From: Dysidea avara
Lineage: Eukaryota > Porifera > Demospongiae > Dictyoceratida > Dysideidae
DNA: 64,000 bases
Reading direction: 5' to 3'
Assembly: GCF_963678975.1 (NCBI RefSeq)
Contig: NC_089274.1
Location: 2,530,001-2,594,000 of the forward strand
Both the position numbers and the translations under genes were made by a program. Position 1 is the first letter of the stretch. Every line of letters begins with the position of its first letter. Under the pieces are notes generated by a model, which was not told the origin of the DNA, did not search any database, and was given only the letters and a program-made list of their open reading frames with translations. Of the stretch, positions 1 through 14,500 are shown one piece after another.

Positions 1-178
1 GTACTGGACTGTCCTATGGTTATCTGTTGTGTTGCACACATCCTAACATGTTGTAATGTGTCACTTGTTATATCAATATTATTAGTTGTAATATGTCTTG
101 TGCTACAATATTAATTTTTAGTATTATAATCACACAGATATAGTGGTTAACTAGTATATTAAAAATCATTAATTAAAT

Positions 179-353
179 ATGAAGTAGGGATCCAAGCAAT
201 AAAACAAGATATGAACAATGGTATTACAGCATAGCATGGTGGGAACATCCCTACAATGACATGTGTATATAATAATCAATGCCAATGTAGGGATTTTCTC
301 ACCTAATATGCTGTAATACCACCTTGCTTCACTGCTTGGATCCCTACTTCATT
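179..353. repeat. Short foldback (MITE-like) element
   Basis: The segment opens with ATGAAGTAGGGATCCAAGCA and closes with its near-exact reverse complement. Inner parts of the arms, around 'gtattacagca' and 'tgctgtaatac', also pair. This is the structure of a non-autonomous foldback element. No coding capacity is visible. Confidence 0.7.
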
Positions 354-2765
354 TTTATCGCTGCACTGATCTGCTTTCTCACCATAGCTTAGTAACTTAC
401 AGCAGCATTCTGATCTGACATGGATTAGAAGCACATCGTCTTTCTGTTTACTGTAATCTGTCACAATGTACATCCAGGTAATGCGATCGATTTCCCATTG
501 CTCCACAGATGCTTTCCCAGATATGAGCCATATTTCTGTCCTTATGGACTGCTAGATGTCCTCTTTTCTTGGGAATAGCTAATTGTTTTATTATATTTAT
601 TAATTATTACCATTACAAAAACTTGTTATAGCATATATGTGACTGTTCTATTAGGGTGAGTGCTGTGTTAGAGTATCTCGAGTCAGCCTTTCACCTACTA
701 CCAGAGGTCACTATTTCATATTTTCATTGTGTTAGCATTATGAATAGAGCTATACCAACAATAACGGGGTGTGTCACTGTGATCAAGTAAATACAATGCA
801 TTTTAAAGAGATTATTGATTGATTTGATATGATTGTTGATTTAACCTCACAGTAATTGGCACAGCTGTTCTTCCTTACCGGAGTGAACACACTTACATAC
901 ACATTACAAAAGCCAACAAAGATACAATTACAACTACAAAGAAAAACAAAACTAAACAATACATGCACATAACAAGCTGATTACAAAGTACAGCTACTGC
1001 TCATATAACAACAAATGATCATTAATAGTGACTGGAAAGTTGTAAGATGAAAAGAGATGTGGTCTTGGTGCTCCAGAGATAAGCATGATGTTGAACCTAC
1101 CGTGAAGTTACATATTTACTGAGTGTAAGTACCTAAATAAATCTGCGGCGTTTAAATATGCTGAAAGGACGAAGACCAGCCTGATTGAAGATAAAAGATG
1201 CACTTGTCAGAACCTCAAAAGGTACATCCCACTGGTGAGTTTGTTATTGTGGTGTGTTAAATGGTAGCTGTGTGCTGCTTCATTTGGCCTCCAGCCTTGC
1301 AACTGTGGTCAGGCAGAGGCAGGCAGGCATTGCTAAATTAAGGTATTGATAATGACATGCCTTCTATCCCACACTTCGAAGCATTTTACTTCATAGAGAA
1401 CTACATTGAGGCCAGTAAAGTTGTGTACGGTTTCAATTTTGCTGTGCTTGCAGCTATATATTATGATATGGCTTCACATTTCCTTTGATCCAACTGAATG
1501 TGCAAATCAGCTTGTCATTCATACTTAAGGATTTTGTACTGGAGTTTAACTTCCATTCCAAGGGTTTAACTACCATATCCCTCTATTTTGTTTACTTTGA
1601 TGTAGGGCTTCAGTAGGATAGAATTATTTTTAATGCTATATTGGACTAATATTGTTCCAGAAAGGTGATTTTCATCATGTAAGATGTTTCTAGGATGATT
1701 TTTAAAGGTGGCACTTTGGTGGTGCATGTCATTTTTGGGGGGATCCTTACTTAAACAGTACTACTGTGCTGTTTGATAATTAAGTAACATCATACTGTTT
1801 GATACTAGTTATACATGTATAGAAAGGAATCTACTTGCATGTACTGAGCTATTATGAGTTAAAGGGACAGCTGGAATGGTGACACTTGGATGACATAGAT
1901 TAAAATTAACTATACATTATAAGGACAGAAACCCCCAACAAAAATACGTTAAACTGCATTACTGCATTACCTGTCTTACTGGTCAAGTGTGGAAGATCAA
2001 CAACTTCTATGGTCTGAGAGTTGTGCTACATCAAGACACATGGTAGTGCGTCATGCAGCCAAGAAAGTAGCACCTCACACTGTGTGTATATTAAAAGGAA
2101 GAAAGAAGACTTGTTCAAGTTTCATGGCTGCATAGTTCAATCTCTCCAAAGCACATTATTTTTTGCATTGTAGCCATCCACCAGGTAGGGTAGGCCACAC
2201 AGCAAATTTGATTAAATTTGTCATGAGATTATGGGTTTGGTTATTTGTTATTTGTTTTTGTTTTCTTATAAGGGATCTACAGTGTGGGAGTCTCCTTTCA
2301 CACACTTTGTAAAAGAATTATAAAACACACACACTTGACGCATGATTTGATTGCTTTGAAATTTGGTACAGATAAAGAGAAAATGAGGGTGAATTCACGT
2401 GCATACTTACTTTATAAGGAATCTGATATACGTATATTATATTCATTGTGTGTACATAGGGATTTTGATGGTTTGAAAAACAAAGAAGTAACAATTCGGA
2501 ATTACAAAGCAAACACCAAACAACTGTGATTGGTGGGGTCAAGATACTCGAATAGAACAGAAGGAAAAATTTACCAGAGTTCAAATCTGGGACCTCCATA
2601 CTGACCACCAGCCACTGACCAATGCTATCACAGCTGTTCACCTCTACGTTATATGCAAATGAAAATTCTAGCTAATTCATTGACCACCACATGCACCAGC
2701 TGGAGACAATCTATCACAAATGTTTCAATCATTACAGGTGTGACCCTGTATTCCCTATTACACAG

Positions 2766-2993
2766 CACTATTAAAATGAAGAGTAATCACAACTCTTAAA
2801 GAGTTCCCATAATAGGGAGGATTTAACACCCCTGGAGAGTAACCATTACTCTAAAGGAGTAACACATGCTCTGAAGGTGGTGTCACTTACTCTTCAGAGT
2901 AATTGTTATTCTCTTCAGAATGCCAGGGGTGTTAAATTCTCCCTACACTGGGAACTCTTTAGAGTGGTTGTTTACTCTTCATTTTTAACAGTG
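2766..2993. repeat. Foldback (MITE-like) element
   Basis: The ends are inverted copies of CACTRTTAAAAATGAAGAGTAA, and the arms contain several inverted blocks ('aactctttaagagttccc', 'ggatttaacacccctgg' and their complements). About 228 bp long and non-coding. The many internal 'ACTCT/AGAGT' pairs would let the whole unit fold into a long hairpin. Confidence 0.7.
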
Positions 2994-3713
2994 AGGCACT
3001 TATGAAGGACAGATCTAGAGTCAAAGTTCCTTACAGAATATAGTACAGCTGGAAACAAGTCACCCTGTAGTGAGTTCAGCTACAAAAAAGTAAACCTGTA
3101 GGGGAAGATCAGTAACAATACAAGTTACTCAGTAGAGTTCAGCTACAAACAAGTCACCAAATATTTCTTGGTTAGCTGTATACTGCAGGCATTTCCCAAA
3201 ATTTTATTACAGGCTGTATTTTTATGTTTAAATTTATTTGTCACTTGTACCATATATATACTATAAAAGCTAGTTTCATTATACTCTCCCGATGTTGGTT
3301 AGCACATACTTAGGTGGTTTCTTTGTTCCAGTTATACTTTTGGCAAGATGCTCACAGCTACATGGTGATGTTGAATTGGAAACAATAGCTCTCATTTAGC
3401 ACAGTTGGATAGGATAATGTATTATATTATTTATGGGAAGTGTGTAGTAGGGATATAACAGCTACAAGGATAGTAAACCATGCAGGGTCTGTAAGGTACC
3501 ATACTACATTACATTACATTGCCTCAACAAATCTGTAAGGCAGAAATACACTAAATCCATGCAACTCTGAGTGCATTCTTATATCCCTGAATTTCCTAGT
3601 AAACTTATACCTGTGAAGCTATAATGGGCAACTACAATAGCTATTACATAGAATAATAGGATCACCATAATAAATAAGGATGGATAATAATTTATAGGCT
3701 GGGTAATAATTTA

Positions 3714-3734
3714 TATATATATATATATATATAT
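3714..3734. repeat. (TA)n microsatellite
   Basis: About ten uninterrupted TA units. Confidence 0.9.
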
Positions 3735-5159
3735 CATAATGAGGTAGTCTTATATACCACATAGTCTACACAACCTCTGTTATGACTCTCGTTAAACGAT
3801 TGCCTAAAAGGATCATTCTGTCTCATCAGTTATCTCTGGGTCTCAAGGTTGACTGAATTGCAGGTCATGCAGTTTGTAGTGTGTACTAAGTCATGTATAG
3901 TGTGTACTAACAGGAGCCCACGTATTTGCAGTGCTCATCACATAAATTATGAGCTTCTGATTATAAACAACTATTGCTGAATCAGAAGCCACATAAACAA
4001 GTAACCTGAAATACCATTGTACTTATACATACATAAATTGTTTTCAACTTCCTATGTATGTGGTAGCAGTGATGATGTCTTCCACTTTACATGCAGCTAA
4101 CAACTCTGTATCAAACAACCAACAACCAATGTCTGTATTATGTGTACTTACTGGCAACTACTTTTGTACAGCAACACAATTACTTACCTAGCTACTAGGA
4201 TGACAAACTTTTGTTCTCGTAGCCTAGTTGAAATTAAAATTGCAAAAGTGATTAATAATTAAATCAATAACTGTTACAATTACCTATCATTCTGCTGGCA
4301 GGAAAATGCTACATATAACTACAACAAGCCTGTATACAAAATGCCTATATCAGCAGCCACTTTGAGTATCTGCATAGTACACAAATAATGATGTCATGGT
4401 ACACCAGGATTAACTGGTAACAGTGTTTATACATTTACGCAAGAGTAAGAAATAGGCTATCACTATGACCTATATATGGAGGGAATAAAATAAACATTTA
4501 GAACTTGAAGAGATATGTCACAGGATACACTAGCCTGCTCAGTAAGTAACCATACAATTAAGTGTTAATATAGCGATTTCATCTCTAGAATAATACTGTA
4601 TGAAGTAAGAAAAGTTTTAGTTTCTGTTCACCATTGTTCACTTCCACATTGTAATCATCAAATATGAGGTATTAATCCAACTGGTGCATGGGAGTATGTG
4701 AGTGGGTGCTTCTTACAGTTTCTATACATGTAGTTATTTCACCTTTGCTATAATCTGTCAGTTACAATATCATGAAGGTTGTGTAATTGATAAATGATTT
4801 CTATAAGACATCTTTGGTGGGAGGATACTTGGGCGAATCATTCCATCAACTAAATTATAGCTCTTGCAATTGTCATTTTGTAGGTAAGGTTGAGCTTGAG
4901 TTCACCAACGTTTTTTGTAAAATGTGTGCAATTGAGCTGACTATATATATTCACCAAAGTTTCCCTCCATACAGTACATATGTAGTCACTACAATGAAGT
5001 GGTCTTGACAATGAGGTATAGGTTTATAACATCATGTTTTTTCAGCCAAAAATATCAATATCACCCTAAAACCAGCCTCAGTTTCCTTTCATGACAACTA
5101 GGCACAGCCAAGCCCAAAAATGTCTTCAGACTGACCCCAAACCTTTCCAAAAAAATATT

Positions 5160-5390
5160 AGGAATTTTAAGTTGGATTAGGGATCAAAGAAAACAAAGTA
5201 GTGAAATAAAAGTGCAAGGAAGGTTGCAGATATACTAGATAACATTTAATCCCTAATTCAGTCATGGTTATAGACTAAAATTTAGGGATTTAATGTCATA
5301 TGCAACCTTCCTTGTTTCACCACTTTTAGCTATTCCCTTGTTTCACTACATTTTATTTCTTTGATCCCTAATCCAACTTAAAATTTCTAA
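5160..5390. repeat. Foldback element
   Basis: The arms pair over most of their length. The left end, 'ggaattttaagttggattag', is matched by the complementary right end, with 'ggttgcagatat' and 'catatgcaacc' near the centre. The right arm carries a short insertion relative to the left. Non-coding. Confidence 0.65.
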
Positions 5391-5535
5391 TTTTCCCTTC
5401 TACTTATATACTTGAGGTTCCAAGGTGGATGCGTAAAAAGTTACTCCCCTGAAAGTACCTTCAAACTCCCTCATATAATTATCTGTATACAGTGCAATCA
5501 CTAGTCCCACCAGGCAAGCTGAATCAGCCTGCTCC

Positions 5536-5620
5536 CTGACTGACTGACTGACTGACTGACTGACTGACTGACTGACTGACTGACTGACTGACTGACTGAC
5601 TGACTGACTGACTGACTGAC
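5536..5620. repeat. (GACT)n microsatellite
   Basis: About 21 perfect tandem GACT units. The apparent Ser-Val-Gln repeat peptide on the minus strand is a by-product of this tetranucleotide array, not a gene. Confidence 0.95.
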
Positions 5621-7029
5621 AAAAGAAAATTTCTGGCAAAACTATATGCTAAAAGATAGTGGCTATGCAGGCTCCACTGTACTGGTGATGAATACAAGCA
5701 TGGAGATTTCCAGTTTTTTTTGCCATGTCAATTAAAGAAACAGTAAGTAACTGATTTGCAGTAAGACTCAATTATATAGCCTGAGGCAAACACTGATTCC
5801 ATTTACCCAAGTTTACTTCACAAAGTTCCAGGTCATTATCAGCTTATATAAGGAATACACTGTTTACATATAACATATCGCTATAAACTATACATATAGC
5901 TACTTGTATTATAAATCTAGGACATTCTACATGTAGAAGTCCTCAAAAAAATGTGCACTCAATTAGAATATTAAGATAATCCTACATTACAATATTGACA
6001 ACTGAAACTATTTTGACTACTATCTTCCATAATCATCATGTGTGCTTGAAGAAGAAATTGTGTAAAATTAAGCCCCAAGTTAAACTCCAAAATTAAGTAC
6101 TATGGATATGTCTTCTATAATCATCATTTGTGCCTGAATATATAAGAATTGTAAGCCCCAATCTTTTGCGCAAACATAGCTCCATGCTCCTTTTTCAAAT
6201 GAAATGATTTTTATGCTGCAAATTAAACTCCCTTTACCTCCAGCACCCCACATGTCAAGTTGAGCAAGATCACCTTATGCATTCATGAAATACAAACCCT
6301 AAAAGTTTATAATTAGCTTGGTCTCTTTTTTTTCTTTGTTTGGGGGCTTAGATTTATCCATTTCTCATTTACTTTACAAAAGCCATCATAAAATATAAAT
6401 GCATACCTCATTCGCCTTGCTTTAAGGATGTATTAAGGCTAACTCATGTGCAAAGTTTGGGGCACAAAAACTCTGATAGATGTTCACAGAGTAATGGACA
6501 ATTATTTGCATACAACAAATATTTTGTCATGCCTACAGGGTAAAAGACTTATGAGAAAAGCTTTAAAATCTGTTTTAATCATCAAAGCTCAAACCTTTTG
6601 TGGTTTAAAACAAATTGCAGTGATAGCTACAGAGCAATCTGGTGTAAAGTCTAAATACTCTAATAGAACAGTCACTGAGAATTTAAAAAGTGAACAGAAT
6701 TTTTAAAATCATTGACCATCTCCCAAACCTTCACCACTGAACCACTGTTTTCACCTGATCAGCTAATTTAATTGCTGCCTTATAAATTCATTTAAATCTA
6801 TATATGTGTGATCTATTTGAAGTCCTTAAAATGTTCATTCAATTCACAAAATATTTTATAAAACATTTGACAAATATCAGTCTACAAAATGCAATACTAT
6901 TAACTACTGTCTTCCATAATAATCATTGTATCTATAGGTAAGAAAAAAACAAATCTAAAAACTTTATGACTGGCTATGGGATATTTAAAACACAAAAAGT
7001 AAAATCCATGTAAATAAAACAAACAAAAA

Positions 7030-7115
7030 AAAACAAAAACAGCCAAGCTGTAAAAAGGGAATGTGGGGCCAGGAAATGGCTGCAATGTTTTTTTTTACAG
7101 CTTGGCTATTTTTTT
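7030..7115. repeat. Short inverted repeat, AGCCAAGCTGT family
   Basis: 'acagccaagctgtaaaaa' is followed by its complement 'tttttacagcttggct'. The same arm sequence bounds the unit at 17930-18195, so this is probably a shrunken member of the same dispersed family. Confidence 0.55.
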
Positions 7116-9496
7116 TTGGATGAACATTAACAGTTCAATACAGTGGGAGGAGTTGGTCATCTGAACCAAACAGACTGTTCTATTAGAGTATTTAGTCAAC
7201 AGGTGTATGCTTTATTAAAGTAATTGACAAACTTGATTATATTTGTTGCATTTACACAAAAAATCCAAACCTTTTCTGGCTAATTCAGTGGAGAATTGAT
7301 TATCTGGGGGATCTGTGTATAACTGCATGAACATACTGGAAAGATTAAATTAATTTTTAAAGCTAATTAAATTTAACTCTTACTATATATGTCCACCTTT
7401 TCTCTCTACACTGATTACTGCAAAAGGTACTAGTCAATTAGAGATAAAAATATAGGAACATAGAGTCAATGATAAAGTTCCAGTGCGTCTGCTGCACCAG
7501 ATATTAAGTTTTTTGATTGCCATGCAGTTACTCTTATTTTTTTCTGAACACATCCTCTTTGAACAATCAATAAATATCCATATTAGTGGACCCTAAGAGG
7601 AGAAATGTAACGTGTTGTCATAACAACCATATACCGGTTACCATGGTATCAGCCAGCTCAGGCAGGGGTTGGATAATTTTTGTGAATCAAATGAATATTG
7701 GTACCTTACTTGCAAAGAATGCTTACATTATCTTATCACTTGGTTATAAATTGGCACAGAAGCATTCCGGTTAGGTTTAGGAAATGGTAGAAGACATTTA
7801 ATCTAATTAATCACCTTTGTCTGTACCACTACATGCCAACTACACAATTATCGTTTATATCCAAGAAGTTGACTAGGAAAAGATGGCTGGGTGACAGTCA
7901 TATTGTGAGTTACTTCTTTACATCAATACACAACCTTGGCATTAGTGGTCCAGATGAAGATGTATGAATGACTGATATATGTAGCAGATGCTTCATATCA
8001 CAAACCAGGTTTTGAAATTGTATGTCTCTATTTAAGACTTGCTTAACCTCAGATGTAGAGATCATGAAAATTGCAGAGAGAATTACAAAACTGGTGCTAC
8101 ATTATTATTAACAACTCCCAGTAGTGGTCACACTGTTAGCATGCATTTTTCTTTATATTCTTGGCAGTGCGGCTCACTACCATATGTACATGATGCACTG
8201 AACATAAATTAATATTGACAATGCTATAACACACTTATGCCTCTTAAAGCCACAACAATTCCAATTGAATTTCATACTATAGTCTGTTCGTGTTCACCTA
8301 AGCCCTCGTTTCTTGTTAATAACTCTTGTTACAAAGGCCAGCTGCTCAAACATTCAGTAGTGCTGTGAAGCCCTTCAAATGCCAGAACTGTTTATCAAAA
8401 AAACGCTTTGATACTGACAAGAATAAGTGAGTTATGAGGCTTTAAAAATATCCCATACATTTTAGTAAGGATGATTCGGGCGTGCAAACATGTTTACAAC
8501 ATGAAAATATGCTTGTTCCAGTACAAAACCATTGGGAGTGAACTCATGTTCACCTCTTTGATATTCCTATATTTGGCAGGGCTCAGGTGAACGCATACAG
8601 ACTATAAAACTATGTCACATAATCAATATTGTAGGAAGCCCACATGTCTTGAAGTATGTACGAACCCAGGGGCTATCTTCAGTAGTTTGTGATGAGTCAA
8701 AGTAATAGCAACAGCTAATAAAACTCTTCTTAGTATTATAGCTAGCTAAACAGTGCATACCAGTATTCATGACTACTTGACTGAGAGCAAGTACAAAGAA
8801 TTAACAATATTATATGGTGATCTTCCCATTTCGACTTTAATAATCAAAGATTCTACCCACTGCAGTATTGCTGAACTACTACATGTAAGTACAGTGCTCC
8901 CTTGATTGTCAGAACCCCTTGGTAGTTACCAAGATGTGTCCAGATAATCAAAATTTCAGCTTATTCAGAGCCCTGTTCAATTACTCTAATAGAATGCACA
9001 CCTTACACAAAATACTCTAATAGAACAGTCATTTCTATTGTTCAGATAATTAAGTATTTGGATAGTTAATTAAGGGATTCACTGAAGTATTAGAATTATG
9101 GATTTCAGTTATTCTTAAGGCTTAGCAAAGTAGATTGTTAGTTTCTCATCAACAACTTCCTCAATTTTGGGACGGGCAGGAAGTAACTTTTCATGCACCC
9201 CAATCACTTACCACCTTTCTGAAGCAGGAAGAGAAACATTATCCTTAGTATAGTTTGCCCAAACATCAAATTGCTAGTGTACGCGATCAATCATGGCAGT
9301 AATGAATCTAGATATGGCAGGGTGGAAGATGATGCAGGCGGGTGATTAGAAACTATAATCAACTTTGCCTGACTTATATAATGAGAATGTAATACACTTT
9401 ATATGCACAATAAACCTTGGTCATGTGCGACCACAAAGACTGGCTCAAAAATGAAACAAGCGTAGGGGTGAGAAATAAAAATTGCTATAACTAGAT

Positions 9497-10247
9497 TAAG
9501 GTAAATGCGGGTATTTCCGGACACTCTTTGATAAAATCGCTCTAACATTGCACTCACAACGAGTTAAGACAAACTCTAGGAATCTTTGTAAAGCCTATCT
9601 TATGGTGCATCCGCAGTACAAATTTCGTTTCGATAAAATCAACTGCTGAGGAGTTATAGACCGAAACTTAACAGCGTGTAAAAATGCAACATGCGGCTAA
9701 TTCCGGACACTTCGAATAACAAGCAAGTAGAGCCTTCCACAGGTTACCAATCCTCTTTCACAAGTATGGAGACTAAAGTACCACTCATTTGCAGCTTATA
9801 AATCAAGTAGAAAGTTCATACCATTTGGGAGAAAGCAGCAGTGCATATTTTTAAAAGTTTATGTAATTCGTGAATATTTTCTTTGTATTTCAACCGAACA
9901 GCTGCTGAAAAATCAACTGCCACTCCGCCTGTGCTGCATGGATTCTTATGATTTTTGGTATGCAATTAGCCAAGGGTATGATCTTTCTATAACTCTGAAA
10001 ATCGAAAATATGAACTAGGACTGATTGACATTTTCAAAGTTTTTGAACAAAATTACCCATGATTGCGCTACAAATTCGTGTCAAACTTCGCGGTGGAATA
10101 ATGGATTCGCTTCAATTTTGATTTGTAGATAGGCCATAGGACACTGCATTAGCTTACCAAATTATAGGCCCAGGAATTCTACCATTGTTGAAAATGACCC
10201 AAGTGTCCGGAATTAGCAGCTGTCCGGAATTACCCGCACTTACCTTA
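9497..10247. mobile_element. Non-autonomous DNA transposon with TCCGGAMA-type termini
   Basis: A 751 bp unit. The left end reads TAAGGTAAATGCGGGTATTT then 'ccggacact'. The right end is the complement, with 'agtgtccggaatta', a further 'tgtccggaattacccgcac' copy and 'ttacctta'. A third copy of 'taattccggacactt' lies inside near 9697. There is no open frame of note. Terminal inverted repeats without a transposase define a MITE-like element. The class is unknown. Confidence 0.7.
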
Positions 10248-10331
10248 TAAGATTTATTATACAGCCACTCCATGCAGTCTCGTGCTATAAATACGCTGTG
10301 TCAGTTTTGAGTCACTGATGTGCCTTTGGTA

Positions 10332-10654
10332 ATGCACCTATCAATGTTATCCCCCACCTACCCCCTCCCGGGAGTAGTGGGGGAAATGGTGGGGATTTGA
10401 CTTTTTGAAAAACCAAATTCTCCACCCATGGGGGAACGACTAGTGGTCAAATCTCCATGTAGTATGGCTGTAAGGTACTTTAGGAAACAGGTCAATTTAT
10501 TTAGCTTGCAAGTTAAAACAAATGCCTAAAATTTCGAGCGGTCAAATGCCCCACTAGTAGGGCAGAGTTTCAGATCAAATCAGGTCAAAATCCCCCACTA
10601 ATCCCCTAGTAAGCTTGGGAGGGGGGTAGTGGGGCTTAACATTAATAGGTGCAT
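10332..10654. repeat. MITE-like element with C/G-rich inverted ends
   Basis: The element starts 'atgcacctatcaatgttatc' and ends with an imperfect complement closing on 'taataggtgcat'. Both subterminal zones hold paired poly-C/poly-G blocks ('cccccacctaccccctccc' and 'gggaggggggtagtgggg'). About 323 bp, non-coding. Confidence 0.65.
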
Positions 10655-10908
10655 AAACCCTACAAAGTAAAATTGAGGACATTCCAAATGTTCTTAAACT
10701 TACCCCCCAACTAATTACTGAATCACCCCCACCCTCACGTAATTGATTTAGCTACATAGAGTATGTACATCTTCTGAATGAAGTTTACACAGTAAAGAAA
10801 AATCTAGCTATTAAGGTGAATTAAGGCACAGCTCAGTAGCATGGTGACAAATCCGAGGACAATACGACTACTACACATGTACAACACACATTATGTAGTA
10901 GTCTCGCG

Positions 10909-11339
10909 TGGCCAGACCGCTTTTTTCCGTATACTGGGTGGGGAAAAAGGGTCTGGTGCAACTCCAATAGCTGTTTACTTCTGAGCCGTCCCCACATTCT
11001 GGGGACGCTAATTGAATAACATTGGTCTCAAAGGAGGTGCCATGACGTCAGTAAACTACGAAGTATTCCTACACTCCTGCTCCGGTTGTGAGTCTTGTTA
11101 CACGATGAGGATTAACTTTCAAGACGCTATAAAAGAGACATCGGAGCAAATTAAGATTCGTTTAAAGGATAAACAGATCTCTAGTTAACTTACTGACGTC
11201 ATGGCACCTCCTTTGTGACCAATGTTATTCAATTAGCGTCCCCGGAATGTGGGGAAGGCTCAGAAGTAAACAGCTATTGGAGTAGTGCACCAGACCCTTT
11301 TTTCCTACGGAAAAAAGCGGTCTGGCCACGCGAAACTAA
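10909..11339. repeat. Foldback element, GGCCAGACCGC family
   Basis: Each arm is about 155 bp. The left arm runs from 'tagtctcgcgtggccagacc' to 'ccatgacgtcagtaa' and the right arm is its near-perfect complement, leaving a central loop of about 130 bp. A related element with the same termini lies at 39162-39536. Confidence 0.75.
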
Positions 11340-11558
11340 TTATGTAGCTCATGTATTAATCACAATGATAGGTACGTATACTAAGTAAGCTTACAACCAG
11401 AGATTCGATCTGTACCTTTTAATACTTTTTACAACCCACGATCAAACCCGCCATATCAGAATAATAAAACGAGGATATACAGAATTCTACTATAAGTACC
11501 TTATTTGTATCGCGTCGCCTCTCATGCCTCTTATTCCTTAAATAGTCGCATAGTGAAA

Positions 11559-14500
11559 ATGACATCGGAGAGTCAGTGGGGAAACTTACTGATAAAGTAT
11601 CTTCTGTTTGTTGTCAACTTGTTAATCTGGGTGAGTATATTGTACAGGTACGTGTGATAATTTATACTAATTGTTATTGTTATTGTTGAAGTGCGTATTA
11701 AACCAAACGTCGGCTCGCCCTACTTTACACTTCGTACCTCACCACGCCAAATATCACAATCATTTTTGTGTAGTGAACTTGACTAGTTTGCAGATCTTGG
11801 CGCCAGATTTTAGCGCGAGTTTTAGAACTTGGGCCGTTTTGTTTACGTGTGCTTCTGAATCAACAATCAACTACATGACTGTGTGCGGATACTAGAATAG
11901 AACAATAGAACGAAGTCACACATTTCCTTACTGGACTTCTATATACAGCTCTGGCATGTTTTCTTGTTTCAGATTCTCGGTGGAGCTTTGCTGGCCATTG
12001 GTATCATAGCAGAACTACAGAAGGAAGATTATGGTGATGTTAGTTCTTCAGTACTGGCTAGTCCTGCTATAGCCTGCATGACTATTGGTTCTGTGTTGTT
12101 TGTGCTTGGCCTGTTGGGATGTCTTGGAGCTCTGGTAGAGATGTACTATGCCTTAATGCTAGTAAGTTACAGTATGTGTCATCTTTCATATATGGTATAT
12201 GACATTAAAAGTGACTAATTAACCCGTAATATGTATCAAAATATTTATCATTGTTGTGTTTTTCTTCTGTAGTATGCCATATTGCTCAGTATTTTGCTTC
12301 TGGCAGAGATGGGAATTGTCATCTTTGTGTTTATCCGTCGTGATGATGTGAGTGTGGTGTAGTGCATGCGTGTCTTGTTTGTGTGCTGTGTGTTTGTGTG
12401 TGCGAGCGAGCGAGTGAGTGAGAGAGGCAACATAACCAAGTGAATAAAGCACTGGCCTGGTATTTGAAAGGTTCAAGGTTTACTGTGGCAGCTCCATTAT
12501 TCCCAGTTGCTATCGTTGTTGTTTTTTTTGATAAGAACTTTACCAAGCTGTATATTGGACCTATTGGTCTGGTATCAGCTGTTGAAAATGCCCAACTGTC
12601 CTTGTCTTACTTAGCAGTGTTGGGATCATTGTAGAACTTTGGGTTCTGTGATCTCCTTCAGCGGGTTACTAGTCCTACCCAAAGAGGATTTGCTTGCACA
12701 GATTTGAGTGCCATGAGTGGTGCACGGGTGGCAGAGTCGCTCAACTGCCAGAGGCTTTGCTTGGTGTGTTGTTTGTGTTGAGCATTTTATGTAGTGTGTA
12801 GCATATTTATACTTCAGTTTTGATATTCTAGTCAGAGGAGCTTGTTCGTGAACAATTGGAGGAACTCATAGTTGAGTACAGGAACAATCCAGACCTACAG
12901 AACCTCATTGATGACATTCAGTCTGATGTGAGTAACTGGTATTGTTTGTACCATACTAGTACTGTATGTATAACTAGTTGTGTAGAGTCACTAGAGTGAT
13001 TAGGTTGAATAGGAATTTTATAGAATATCCTGCTGCTATATATAGTGTGTGTTAGCTGCTATATATAGTGTTACAGCTTTTGTTATGAATATTCCTTGGC
13101 CAACTTGTGATTATTACACTCAGGTTGGCTCTAGTTCACACACTGTTGTGTATGATGCATTGATATTCCTGAGCATCCACTAGCTTTAACATGGCAACCA
13201 TAACAATATGTCTTATTTCAGCTGCATGGTTCTGCGCTTTGTTGCTATACTCTAGTACCCTTTATTAAGCATCTAAATAATTAAAAGCTTATTAATTATT
13301 GTGCATATATTTTAACTTCTTATGCACCATTGAGCTCGTGTCATCAGAGCATAATTGTCACGGAGACTACAGGAAACACGGTATGTCATAGCCACACTGT
13401 AGAATGCTTTTAATGAGTAGAAAATCCTGACTGACAAAAGCAAATTTGTTAATCTAATTGAGTATCCCAGATTACATTCACATTGCATCCTATCCCGGAC
13501 CAACTGGTGCCAGCCCACCTTGTCGTGTCGTGCCGGGCTGTACCTGGTGTTAGGGCTACAATTTTCTGACTTAATTAAGCAGGTGGCTATATTGATACAA
13601 ATGATGGTATAAACTGTTACAATGGCCAATTTATACAGGTGACAACATGGTTGACTTATTAGACAGTTTGCTGATTTAAATAACGGTTTATATGTAACAT
13701 CCTGCTTTTCTGATGTCTCCAGTAACATTTTCATCACTTACTTATGTTGTGAATTGTGCAATGTATAGAGGGAGCTATGAAGAAACAGTACACAAACATA
13801 CATATTACATTGAAGTACTGACTGATAAATTGTATGGGTATTTACCTGTCTTTGATTCTCTCCTTTAAGTTATCTCACCATTTGTAGTTGCTAGAATGCT
13901 GTGGTATTGATGGACCAGATGACTGGCAGTTAAATCCATATTTCAACTGTAGTAGTCCTTCACTACAAGCTTGTAGTGTACCATTCTCCTGTTGTCTACC
14001 TGTAAGTGTTCATATTAAGTGATCAGTGACTATTGACCTGTTGCGTAGGAGGAGAACTCTACTACTGTTAACACACAATGTGGGGATGGCGTTCTGGAAC
14101 CAGGAAATGTGAGTGTAATGTTTAACAGTGCTAGGGTTCTCTTTATTTTTTATGTAATTGCTGACTTCACATTGTTATGGACGTAAATGGATGTAACTAA
14201 AACATAGAATGGACTTGCAAACAGACTGGCTCAAATTGTTTATAATTAAAGCCAATAAAAGTTATCTTGTCAAGTTAAATTACTAGCCATCCGAGGTTGT
14301 AAAGCAGGGAGTCAAAAAATTTTTTTTGAAAGGATAAGTTTTTTTTCATGAATTCTAGTTAGTAGCTCATGTATAGTGTATTGCTGTTCTACAGTTACAG
14401 GTTATCTGTCTAGATGGTAATCCCCAAATGTTTTATATATGTGCATAAAGATCTAGTTATATGCAGCCAACCACCTACTTGAATTTTGGCCCACATTAGG

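Larger units (their letters stand above)
1..11558. other. Gene-poor region with mobile-element debris
   Basis: I find no gene here. The open frames are short (under about 110 codons), show no family resemblance, and have no chain of splice-compatible exons. What can be seen is a set of inverted-repeat elements and simple repeats, listed separately (179-353, 2766-2993, 3714-3734, 5160-5390, 5536-5620, 7030-7115, 9497-10247, 10332-10654, 10909-11339). The stretches 354-2765, 2994-5159, 5621-7029 and 7116-9496 show only AT-rich sequence with scattered copies of a short motif built on TTCTATTAGAGTA. Confidence 0.6.

Noticed and set aside
5536..5620. Possible CRISPR-like array or regular repeat-spacer structure anywhere in the window
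   Set aside because: The regular repeats are simple microsatellites or coding minisatellites without unique spacers, and the genome is eukaryotic.
5400..5639. Minus-strand frame with a Ser-Val-Ser-Gln repeat
   Set aside because: Produced by the (GACT)n microsatellite. No flanking homology.
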